Below, one piece after another: positions 45,129-55,441 of a stretch of DNA of 64,000 nt. The number at the start of each line of letters is the position of its first letter. Positions within the stretch are counted from its first letter, which is position 1. Where the stretch lies: assembly GCA_021234155.1 (NCBI GenBank), contig JAJEKV010000013.1:11682669-11746668 (forward strand), read 5' to 3'. The notes beneath the pieces are model-generated. The model had not been told where the DNA came from. It searched no databases and saw only the letters and a list, made by a program, of their open reading frames with translations. The stretch is from Isoetes taiwanensis. Taxonomy: Eukaryota; Streptophyta; Lycopodiopsida; Isoetales; Isoetaceae. Made by a program: the position numbers and the translations under genes.

Positions 45129-46008
45129 TTATTCATGATGGTTGGCAATCTATAACTTCTACTGAAGAAGAAGCAGATAGGAAGATGACCAATGGAACAC
45201 AATAAGTTCTATTTTATAGTATGGTATTATCCATGGTTAATTTATAGTGCCATCTCAAATTGACACTTGAGGCATGTTGTTGACAGAGTTGCTCACAGGC
45301 ATAAAAGAGAATCATCTTAGAGAGAACAAAATGAAGGGACACATTATTTCATGGACAACAAAACAAAAATATAGCGCATTGTTTTGTAAGAACTACTGGA
45401 TAACTATGCATTCACCTCCATCTCTCTTAATGTGGGAAAACATTACAATATCTTGAACCATAACTACTACGGGGAGATCATCCACAATTCAATGTATGAG
45501 GTGATTTATGGCCAATTTGGAAGATGTTATTAACTATGTTTAATTGTAGACCCCAAATTGAAAAACATATAATATTAGATATATATCATTATAATTGTAA
45601 CTGGCTGTTCATGCATCAATGGGCCCTCCAAAGGGCAACCCATTAGCCTAATGCGTTAGCATCTTGTTAGCATCTTGTCTTGTTATAAAATTTAAAATTT
45701 CGAACCCTGCTGGAACTTTCTTTGTGGCATTGCCACAGAAAGAGAGCATTTTTAACATCTAGTCAACTATTTAGGGTTTGATTCCTATTCTGAATTAGGG
45801 CAGACTGTTTCTTTCCTGTGTGCCTTCCTTTTCCTTCAAGTCAAGGCTATGGCCGCCTCCGGTCTCTAAATGCCTTTCATCTTTAGCCGGACGCATCTGC
45901 AGATCTCCCAATACTTATTTCGTGGAAGTTCGATGGACAGGTAGAAGGTGTGTATCTTTTCTTCCCGTTTTAGTGTGCTTTCAAATCTGTTAGGGTGTAA
46001 GAAAAAAC

Positions 46009-47340
46009 ATGGGTAAGAAAAAGGCACGAAGCAACAAGGGTAAGACTGCTGGAGATGAGGAAGATAACCAAGCTCAGGAGCCTGTACCACAGGATGAAGT
46101 TTCTACCGAAGAGGAAGAATCAAGACGTATGATGTTATTGGAAAAAAAGGCCAGGGAGCTGGCTGTAGAGAAGCAGCATCTGTTTTGGGAAACTCAGCCT
46201 GTTGGGCAGTACAAGGATAGGGAAAAGAAGGATCTGGTTGAGGGCCCCATTGAACCTCCACAGGAGCTATCTGAGGTTAGACAGGAGCCTTATAATCTGC
46301 CCAGTAATTATGAATGGTGCACTTGTGATGTGAACTCAGACGAGACAATGAAGGAGGTGTATATGCTTTTAACAAATAATTATGTTGAAGATGATGATAA
46401 CATGTTCAGATTTGATTACTCTGTGGAGTTTCTGAGATGGGCTCTCAGACCACCTGGTTATTTTCCTGAGTGGCATATTGGAGTGAGAGCTAAGAGTTCC
46501 AAAAAACTTGTTGCTTTTATCACTGGCGTTCCTGCGAATATTCGGGCACGCCAGAATATTGTGCTAATGGCAGAGATCAATTTCTTATGTGTCCACAAGA
46601 AGTTGAGATCCAAGAGGCTTGCTCCTGTTATGATTATGGAAGTTACCAGGAGGGTTCACCTGAGGAATATATGGCAAGCCGCATATACTGCTGGTGTGGT
46701 ATTGCCAACCCCCATTGCCACATGCCAATATTGGCATCGCTCATTAAATCCCAAAAAACTTATAGATGTTGGCTTCTCACGATTAGGGGCTAGGTTGACA
46801 ATGAGTAGGACCATCAAGCTTTACAGGCTTCCTGAGGATACAGCCACACCAGGTTTTCGATCAATGGAGAGACGGGATGTTTCTGCTGTTACACGATTGT
46901 TGCAGAATTATCTTTCTCAATTTGCTGTTGCACCTCATTTTACTGAGAATGATGTGGAATATTGGCTCCTTCCTATTGAGAATGTAGTTGATAGTTATGT
47001 TGTTGAGAATCCAGAGACACATGAAATTACTGATTTCTGCAGTTTTTACACTCTTCCATCGACAGTAATTGGTAATGAGCATTACTCTATGCTCAAGGCT
47101 GCATATTCTTACTACAATGTAGCTGTTTCTACCTCTTTATGTCAGCTAATGAATGATGCTCTAATCATGGCAAAAAGAAAGGATTATGATGTTTTCAATG
47201 CACTCGATATAATGCAAAACGAGAAATTTTTGAAGGAGCTGAAATTTGGCCCAGGTGATGGACATCTTCATTACTACCTCTACAACTATCGGATCAACGC
47301 TGCCTTGAAGCCTTCAGAATTAGGACTTGTCCTCCTCTAA
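46009..47340 (+). CDS. NMT1: Glycylpeptide N-tetradecanoyltransferase (N-myristoyltransferase)
   Basis: The 443-codon uninterrupted frame is full length for the family. NMT transfers myristate from myristoyl-CoA to N-terminal glycines of proteins, mainly in the cytosol and on ribosomes. Residues 1-50 are a Lys-rich then acidic tail (MGKKKARSNKGK), as in the family. HLFWETQPVGQY (about 59-70) opens the catalytic fold. EINFLCVHKKLRSKRLAPVM (about 187-206), VTRRVHLRNIWQAAYTAG and ATCQYWHRSLNPKKLI are the acyl-CoA binding core. FGPGDGHLHYYLYNYRI precedes the C-terminal GLVLL, whose terminal carboxylate is catalytic. The only Met before a basic tail is at 46009, with A-rich context. I see no frameshift. 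It is probably active. Confidence 0.95.
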   Translation: MGKKKARSNKGKTAGDEEDNQAQEPVPQDEVSTEEEESRRMMLLEKKARELAVEKQHLFWETQPVGQYKDREKKDLVEGPIEPPQELSEVRQEPYNLPSNYEWCTCDVNSDETMKEVYMLLTNNYVEDDDNMFRFDYSVEFLRWALRPPGYFPEWHIGVRAKSSKKLVAFITGVPANIRARQNIVLMAEINFLCVHKKLRSKRLAPVMIMEVTRRVHLRNIWQAAYTAGVVLPTPIATCQYWHRSLNPKKLIDVGFSRLGARLTMSRTIKLYRLPEDTATPGFRSMERRDVSAVTRLLQNYLSQFAVAPHFTENDVEYWLLPIENVVDSYVVENPETHEITDFCSFYTLPSTVIGNEHYSMLKAAYSYYNVAVSTSLCQLMNDALIMAKRKDYDVFNALDIMQNEKFLKELKFGPGDGHLHYYLYNYRINAALKPSELGLVLL

Positions 47341-47515
47341 TTTTCAATATCTCGAAGATATTATTGACGACTTTCAGATTGGACATTTGTGTTAGTCTTA
47401 ATGTTATTGGGGATATTCTTTATTGCACTAGGCCAGAAATCATGCAATGATGCTGGTCTATCTTAACATGTGATCCTGATCCCATGTACTTCATTTAGGT
47501 GAGCTGGTGTTTGGT

Positions 47516-47521
47516 AATAAA
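47516..47521 (+). promoter_or_regulatory. Possible poly(A) signal of NMT
   Basis: AATAAA lies 176 bases past the NMT stop, followed by T-rich DNA. The position fits plant 3' ends. No transcript data support it. Confidence 0.4.
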
Positions 47522-49535
47522 TATTTGTTATTGCCTATTTGGTAGTTTGATATTGCCATCAGCTTGGAAGAATAATTTGTCTTTTTATTTTTAATAAGAT
47601 CTAACTTAAAGCTCTTGTATTAGTATACAATGCGAAAGCTCTTAATTTTCTAAGACGGCTGGGTCAGATTCTTGATTGCTGACAATGAAGGCTGTCCTGT
47701 GTTCATATATACATGCTGCTGGGTGTTTTATGCTTTGCATAATCTCAACACCATATGATCTCATTGATTTTGACTACTTTCTCACAAGGTTTGGCAACTC
47801 TGCATTCCCCAATTTTTGCTGAAATAATAGGGCCTAATAATTGAACCATGTATATGGATTAGATAATAACGGAGTAGACAACCTAGTTTTCAACAAAAAC
47901 ATGTAAAAAGCAGTTACGTTACATTCTGCCTTCTAGGCAAATCTAGTTTTTAACAAATCCTGTATTATTTTTTAGGGAATGTAATGTCCTTCTAGGCGAA
48001 TCTGGTTTTCAACAAATCGTGCATTCAACACGGTTTTCAACAAATCGTGCATTCAACACGCAACATTTGATTTTTTAGGGAATGTAATGTGGATTTTGCA
48101 TTCAACTTTTACATGACATTCCAACCTTTTACTCGACATTCTACCCTTCGGCACTGGCAGTGTTTTCACAGGAGAATAATACTTGTATACATCTTGTTTA
48201 GTCTCTAGTAAAAATGTGCTTGAAAGAATTACATGTGGGTAAAAATTAAATCAATGATTTTTTACATCCATGGAGACCAAATGATCTATAGGATCCAAAT
48301 GTCTAAATAGACCAGACATGGATATTTTTCATCCATGGTTGAGGAAATTGCCGCTTCTAGAAGGGTGTCCCAAGTTTACATGGGTGTCACGAGTTTACAT
48401 TTATTAGATTGGGTGATAGGGTATGGTCACCATGTTTTGCGCACTTAGGAGCAAAATGCCAACAATTGTCGGACAATTAACCTGCGAACCCAACCGTCGA
48501 CATATTTGGCTTCCTAGTAATTTTGTAGGTGACATTCTTGTCAAATTTTTGGGCCTGAAATTGGCATGGCTGAAAAGTGATCCATGGTCAAAGTGTGGGA
48601 GGTCTAAGGTCTCTCGCCGCGTTGCCCATAGCCCTATTGTGTGGTAGACAAGGCTTGGGCACGCGAGGTTTAGGACGTCTCGACCACGCACCAGAAGAGT
48701 CCTATCATGCAACGCCCATGCCCATAATTGCACGATCAGCAGAGGCTATCACACAATAGCCGTGGTCTTCCGCCTCACGACTGGAAAAGAAAGTGGGACC
48801 AAAAATGCCACATGGCAGCGACATAGGATTGGGCACGAGGGCAGAACGACACCTATCTATTGTTTACGTCCCTCAGAATCATTATCTCTTGTACAGTGAC
48901 TGTACAATCATCTAAAAACTGCACATTTTTGCGCAAATTTTGCCTGATGTGAAATTTTTTATTCTGAAGGCACTCGATACGGTGCAAGACGTGGTTGAAG
49001 TGACTTCACAATCATGGTATGGTCACTGTGTAGAACTAGCCACACAAGCCAAAATGGACTAACTTGTTATTCTAAAGCATCCTCAAGAAAACAAAAGGAT
49101 ATTGCAAAGCATAGTGGGACGTTCGGGGGTTTGAAAGTAGAGAGGTTCCTCCTTTAAATTTCCGATTGAATCAAATCAAGGGCCCTGGAATTTCCACATC
49201 ACACCCACGTACAATTCATTGCCCTCCACACATGTATTTATACATGTACATATACGTATGGAATACAAATAGAAACAGAGTAATAGCAAGCAACTAGTTC
49301 ACATAATTTGGTAACTGTGTAAATGCATGGAAATTACAGTTCATCGACGTCATAGAAAGAAGTTAACGAAGGTAAATTACATGTGGAGACCCAGATTACA
49401 GACAGAATTGTATCACGTAAAGACATTCTTAACAACGAAACAAAACATGTACAGAACTGGAAGAGAGCCATCAAATTACATATGCGAACTCCAAGTTATA
49501 CATAAAAACCAGAAATAGTAAGGTATTTGGGTGAA
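47522..49535. other. Intergenic, no gene recognised
   Basis: AT-rich DNA with short direct repeats, such as TCAACAAATCGTGCATTCAAC twice near 48010-48060 and GGAATGTAATGT twice. Frames at 48400-48760 have no known domain. Confidence 0.45.
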
Positions 49536-49539
49536 GGGC

Positions 49540-52002
49540 GCTGGTGATGGCGCCTTGGGTTTCAGCCCCGTTTGTTTGCACATAACTTTTGATTCCCATG
49601 TCGGATTTGAATGATTATGGGCTCGTTGGAAAGCTTATTGCGTCCTCTTTCTATTATTGTCAGCTTGTATGATGATTAGACTGCTTTGGCAGCTAAAAAT
49701 CGCCCGACAGTTCCGGCCCTTTATTGGCGGTGTTAGGGTTTGGCTGCAATTTTCTTTTTGCCATAACTCTTGCATTTGGTGGCAGTTTTAGGCATGCTTG
49801 GGCTCATCGGAAAGCTCGTGGAGTGATCCTTTCAGTGGTGTTTAAATTTTTCAGAAGTTACTCTTTTGTGGGGGACTTAGAGCTCTAAAATCTCGGCCCC
49901 TTCTAGTGGAGATGGCAAAAGCAACTCGTAGTCCTTCCAAGCGCCTCTCTGGTAATCCGAAGGGAATACAGGGCAATGATGGAAGAGAATATGCTCTAGA
50001 TTCTCCAAAGGTTAGCGTTCGAGATGCCCACAAACTGGCTCGTGAATGTGCTCCTTCTTCTCCTAAGAATTTGGTATCATTAGTGGCAGTTGGATCTGAG
50101 GCGCAAGAGAGGCAAGCTTCTATGCACCTCAATCTATTGGCATTGCCTCATGCTCCTGTTTCTTCCAGTAGCATATGTCTACCGAGTTCAACCGAGGCAG
50201 CAGCTTCTGCTCTCTCCTCTTCTCAGCTTGATGTTCCAGTGTCTGACTGTATGTCTCATGTAGAGGCAGTGTGGTGCAAGTGACCCTGGAAAGTTCTTCT
50301 GGAATGTTGATACCTTCAAAGGCACCTCCAACACATGTTGGAAGTTCTTCAGAAAATATGAGATTAGTAGCTCCTGCTCAAAAGAATGTGACACAGGTTG
50401 CATCCCCAACAGATATTGGGAGTCTCTCACATGAAGATAAGGAGGCCCTTTTGAACAAAAGAACATCCAGCGCACATTGAAGGTTCCTCAAGGCAGGAGG
50501 AGTTTCCCCCTCTTCCCTCGAACAAGCCTGGGATACCTTTTTCTTCAACCACCCCGCATGTCTCGACCTCTACACCTTGGAGGTCTTCTGACACAGTGGC
50601 AAGGGTTACAGGTGACCGCTTTTCTGAGTGGCTATGTAAAGGTGTGTCATCTCCAGCCACCTCATTTCGTGTCTCAGAGGCGATTGCCACCATGGTGGAC
50701 AATAATAAGAAAGAAGTTGCATCTTATCTTCAGCAGTTGCAGGCCAAGCAGGACTCCATGGATAGTTTGTTACCACCTGCTGAAATTTTTTATGAGGTTC
50801 AAGAGTGCAGGTCAGCTTTTGAGCGTTTTGGGGCCCTTGTGGTGCAGATCAGTCATGAGACTCACCGTCGTCATGTGGAGCAATTAGTTGCATGCTCTGT
50901 TGTTTGTTACTTCACTGGCCCCTTCTTGGATCTGAAGTGCGTGGGATCTTGGTTATCTGGGCATCTACACAAATTAGGGCTTCCTGCGTATCAATCCATC
51001 AAGCTCGTGGCCAAAGATCAACGTTGTTTTCTCCTGATGTTTGAGTCTCCTGAGCCAGTGGCTCATCTCATAGAACGAGGTGTTGATCCTCTGTGGAAAC
51101 ATTTCTTGTTGTATCAACAGTATGTTCCTGGCTCTTTTCCAGGTAAGCCAGATGCCTTACATGCCCCATTCAGGATTGCTATTGAAGATTTTCCTCCAGA
51201 GTTTCAGGATGCTGAGTTCATTTCTGCCATTGCTAGTGAGATTGGGCTCTACCTGCAACATGCTATAAACAATGGCATTACTAAGATTTGTGTAGCACGC
51301 CCCATTCATCGTGATCTGCCTCAGACAATTGTTGTTCAAATTGCCTCTGCCACAAATCCTACTCCTAGCTCTGCTTCTTCTTCAATGGATGTCTCTCGTC
51401 CCCCTGTGACTTCCTCTACATCTACTCCAGCTGCTGGTCCCACGCCTCTGCTGCTGGATCAACAGAGGCAGAGGTTGGATGAAATTCAGAGGTCGCAAGA
51501 GCAAGTTGAAGAGGTTTGTGGGCAGTACATGGACATTGATCGTCGTTGTGCCCACCCTCCACCTAAACATCCACCTGCTCTTCACCAGCCTCGAAAGTTA
51601 GCTAAGGGTTGTAACATCTCTGCATCCCAGCTCTCCTCAGCACTTGCTATACATGATTCTGCGCCTTCTGTTGCATGCGGTCGCTTTGCTCCACTCCAGC
51701 GAGCTGACTTGGTTGAAGATAATACTGTTTTGTCGAAGGCCCAAGTTACATCTTCAAACTCTCCTGAGATTCCAGTAGTCACATCGGATTTGACGCCGTT
51801 ACAGGTTCAACGTGGTTAGCCTCTTAAGCAGAGCCTTCTCTCCTTTTACTTATCTAGTATGGAATAAGCACATGGTGTCGCAGGCTCGTGTTCCAGCAGC
51901 ACCCTCTTGTGCTTATACAACTAGATGAGAAATATTCATTTTGTACTTATTCTTGCTGATTAAAAAACTTTTTTGTTCGTCCTTAAAAAAAAAAAAAAAA
52001 CA
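49540..52002 (+). mobile_element. L1-type LINE with ORF1 only and poly(A) tail
   Basis: A 5' untranslated part (about 49540-49910) holds two related subrepeats (CATAACTTTTG to GGGCTCGTTGGAAAGCT near 49581-49640, and CATAACTCTTGC to GGGCTCATCGGAAAGCT near 49762-49820). ORF1 follows (49912-51819), then about 170 bases of 3' region and an A-run of 16 at 51985-52000. No ORF2 endonuclease or RT lies between ORF1 and the tail. It is either an internally deleted L1 or a retro-copied ORF1 transcript. Confidence 0.65.
49912..51819 (+). pseudogene. L1 ORF1 (gag-like, DUF4283-type) with two frameshifts
   Basis: The start MAKATRSPSKRLSGNPKG is followed by a Ser-rich region. A frame change occurs near 50270 (to VGSSSENMRLVAPAQ) and back near 50465 (HIEGSSRQEEFPPLPSNK). 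The last 407 codons are then open. The folded part is GSWLSGHLHKLGLPAYQSIK, ERGVDPLWKHFLLYQQYVPG, FRIAIEDFPPEFQDAEFI and ASEIGLYLQHAIN. This is the RNA-binding DUF4283-like fold seen in plant L1 ORF1, with the usual W, LW and IGLYL positions. No zinc knuckle is visible. The tail is Pro/Ser-rich with LLDQQRQRLDEIQRSQEQ as a helix. A diverged homologue lies at 61.85 kb. Confidence 0.65.
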
Positions 52003-52572
52003 AGAAATTTTTACATTGATAGAAAACAGAGGTAGCCTCAAAAAGAAGCTTGAAGAAGAGGCTTCATAGGCAAGCAGCCTATCTACAAGATAGACAACTC
52101 CTGTACACAGAACAACCATAAACTGAACAGCAACAGCGAGCTAAACAGATTTATACAGCTTCCCATATGCACAAAGCACAGCATCCGTGCAAAACCTGCC
52201 AGATTCTCAACCACTCTAACTACTCCAACTGTATAAGTCCACCTCGTCTCGCCCCTCTAGCAGCCATATTTCCATCCACACAGTAGCAATTGGAACAACA
52301 AATCCTACTTCCAATAGATCTCTGGCCACAGGGGCCCAAATTTGCAAATCAGAACCAAGAAACCCAAGGAATCGAATACCTTAGGCTTCCCCTGTATCAG
52401 CAAATCGGTTCGAGGAGAGGCCGATAAGATGCCGCTTTTGGCAAGCCACAAGGAGCAACATCTCCACACCCGGCATGTTCGCTGTCACCTCCAGCACAAC
52501 GGCATCCACATCTGGTCGCCCGCCTTGGTCGGAGCATGCCTGCCACGAATTCCTCACAGCCGCCCTTCGCTC
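52003..52572. other. No gene recognised
   Basis: A minus-strand frame (52381-52650) reads RAAVRNSWQACSDQGGRPDV and VEMLLLVACQKRHLIG. Words such as LLEVGFVVPIATVWMEIWLL appear further down in broken frames, so an old retro-copied sequence is possible. I recognise no family. Confidence 0.3.
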
Positions 52573-52750
52573 AGACCATGCCAAAAAAAACAAGGTGCTG
52601 CGCACGGAGGGTTGCCCTCCGTGACCCGAGAGTGAAATGGCTGAAATCACACTTCAAAGTCATGTTTTCGAGCATATACTGATATATACTTGGAATATGC
52701 CACAAACCCACATGGATGAGGGTTTTCCCCTTAGGGGCAACCCAAAAAAC
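52573..52750 (+). repeat. Hairpin-ended dispersed repeat, most complete copy
   Basis: Both ends are present. An A-run with CAAGGTGCTGCGCACGG and the 5' hairpin GGAGGGTTGCCCTCC (52607-52621) precede CCCGAGAGTGAAATGGCT. After an AT-rich middle, ATGCCACAAACCCACATGG leads to the 3' hairpin GGGTTTTCCCC/GGGGCAACCC (52719-52743) and AAAAAA. Total length is about 170 bases. Copies or parts lie at 3301, 9978, 43119, 44432 and 59026. Confidence 0.7.
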
Positions 52751-53439
52751 TGGACTCAAACATATCAGTGGAATGCTATTTCCATGCCCAATTCATAGTT
52801 CATAAGGCAAGGCATTCAAATACGCTAATAACTCACAAATTGAATGTTGCAAATAGGAAAAAGAAACACAATCCATTGGTTCCATTCAAACCTTGAACAT
52901 ATCGAAAGACGAGAAGCAAGAAATGATGATTTCATTGGTGTTTTAGTTTTCTTTATCGGGGCTCAACACATGCACACACTGTAGCCCGATTCTCCAAGAT
53001 TCAAGGAATTCGATTTTTTATTGCTGTTTTTGTTTTCTAATTGAAATTGCCTCCAAGATTTCCAACCACCTTTATTGATTTTAGTACTAAATTGAGGGAC
53101 AAAAGGGACATCGAAAATGAGACACCCCAGTGTGCATACATTTGTTTGGTTCTAAAACTACAAGGTTGAATCCATTATTAATGTTCGACATTTTATGGTA
53201 GAGTATATCTCTCAATTTTGAATGGCGCGGAAGACGATCTTGAATATGTAGCACAATATCAGGGGGTTACTTTTAGATTTTTATACGTTTTTTCACATGG
53301 TTTTTCTATGATTTCGTTGTTGTATTCGTTGAGGTGTACTAAATAGTATTTCTAAAGTGCACCCTTTATGGGCCGTTGATTTTTGTTGGTTGGAACAATC
53401 CGAGGGTTCTTGTCTTTCTCTGCATGTGTTTGTGCATGA

Positions 53440-53640
53440 ACACTGCGCATGTGTATGCATGTGCATGTGCACATGCACATGCATGTGCATGTTCATGTGC
53501 ATGTGCATGTGTATTGTGCATGTGCAAGTGCAAATGCATGTGCATGTAAATGTGTGCATGTGTATTGTGCATGTGCAAGTGCAAATGCATGTGCATGTAA
53601 ATGTGTGCATATGTGTGCATGTGTGCATATGCATGTGTAC
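53440..53640 (+). repeat. TGCATG-type alternating purine/pyrimidine microsatellite
   Basis: About 190 bases are almost only GTGCAT and ATGTGC words. A unit of about 51 bases (ATTGTGCATGTGCAAGTGCA and following) is present twice. The lack of stop codons gives long false frames in all phases. Strict alternation of purines and pyrimidines favours Z-DNA. Confidence 0.9.
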
Positions 53641-54469
53641 TTGCCCTCTTGGATTCTTATTGCCGGAGTGGATTTTACTACCACGAGATGGATTTTTTGC
53701 TCACACTTACAAAGGTATTTGTTTTTTAATGTTTCTTCAGTTAGCATAATATTTTCTTTTACAAGGTATTGGTTTCCTGATTCTACAATGTAGTGCTGCA
53801 AAACCCCCTTTTGTTTCCTTCCTAAGATTTGCTGCAGATTCAAGTTTAGGCCCTCTGTTTGCTTCCAACTCTTGGATATTCCTGGCTGCCGGATTGTTCA
53901 TAGCAGCCAGCCTTTAGCTTCAATCAACAAACGGATTCTTATGCACACAACAGACGGATTATTCCACGCCCTTTTCCATGTCACGCAGATCAGTCAAACA
54001 GTGGCCACAAGAATGCATTTATATTGTAGGTTTGGAACTTTAATCGAACCATAAGGTGAATCATGCATTACCTTTAAGCTAGAGATGGAGCATCCAAAAT
54101 CATATGGATTGATAAACAATGGTGTCATTGTGAAAGAGAAATAGTTGTAGCGAAAGTAACAATATGTAGCATAATAACAGGGGCTTTTCTTTGTGTTGCA
54201 AACTTTATGACTTTCAGAATAATGGGATCAATCGGCTCTATCTTTATGGTAACTTTTACTTACGGTCTATTTATTTTATTGTGATCAAGTTCAAAAGCTA
54301 CAGGTGATAAAAGCCTCAAATGAATTCTAGTTTTTTTCTGGTTTGAATTCTAAAATTTTTGTCACACCGGGGGGTGACGTCCCTAAGGCCCCGAAGGGGC
54401 CAAAAATTTTTTTTTGCAACACAAACCATTAACATCCAACATATAAAAATTAAATCCTCTAACACATAA

Positions 54470-54985
54470 CAACCAACACATAACAACCATTGACATTAAC
54501 AGCCAACACATAACTACTATTGACATTAATTAACACAACCATTAGGTCCAACACATTTAAATTAAAATCCCCCTTAAACCCCCTTTGGTTTGGGTGCATA
54601 TTCACACGGGGGGTGACTCCGGGCAACGAGAGCTGTTGAATAGGCATATTCACCCCTTATTCCTTAATCTATACCGTACGTAAAGTTCCTCGTTTGTGGG
54701 GTATGCAAGTACAAAATTTGCTATACTGTATAACAAGATTCGCAAAATACTATAAGATTTCAAGCGAAATACTATATGGTGTTGATTTCGTACGTGCAAA
54801 ATACAATTATGAGGGCTCTCGCTGCCCTACGTCACCTCCCGTGTGAATATGCACCCAAACCAAAGGGGGTTTAAGGGGGATTTTAATTTAAATGTGTTGG
54901 ACCCAATGGTTGTGTTAATTAATGTCAATGGTAGTTATGTCAATGGTTGTGTGAATATGTGGGATTTGACATTATGTGGGAATTT
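54470..54985. repeat. Fold-back element with about 160-bp inverted arms
   Basis: The left arm (about 54470-54632) contains AATGTCAATGG-type words reversed, TAAACCCCCTTTGGTTTGGG and GCATATTCACACGGGGGGTG. The right arm (about 54812-54985) has the complement in reverse order, CCCAAACCAAAGGGGGTTTA. Arms match at roughly 90 percent around a spacer of about 180 bases rich in CGTACGT and AATACTAT words. No coding sequence is present. The flanking copy at 54360 (CCGGGGGGTGACGTCCC) suggests nested ends. Confidence 0.8.
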
Positions 54986-55441
54986 TTTGAACTTTACAAA
55001 AAAAATATTTCATCATTTGATGAAATGGGAAGAAAAATAAATAGTCCAGTAGTAATCGCAAATTAGCAATTGCTCTCGGCACTTAACAATGATGCGCCTC
55101 CATGCAAACATATTGGTGCTTGCCGTATAATACATTAAGTGATATACTCTAGTGTTGAGCTTGGATATTGGCCCTGCTCTTGTTTTCTGATTGATCAGGC
55201 AGACTGCCCTGTTGCTTCCAGAAATAAGCTTCACGTTCTTCTATAAAAGTGATCACAATACAACACTTATGCAGATATAAGACATCATTGAAGACTTCCA
55301 TAATAAACTGATAAGCCTTCTTTATAAGCCTCATGATACGATCAGAAACTGAAGGCAAGCTCAGACATAAGGGTATGTCTATGCAAGCACCAAGTTATCC
55401 AGGATCTAGATAGTCATGTGATATGAATGGAAGGACTATAG

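Noticed and set aside
53293-53843. Overlapping long ORFs on both strands with His/Cys/Met repeats
   Set aside because: They arise from the TGCATG microsatellite, which contains no stop codon in several frames; composition is that of the repeat.
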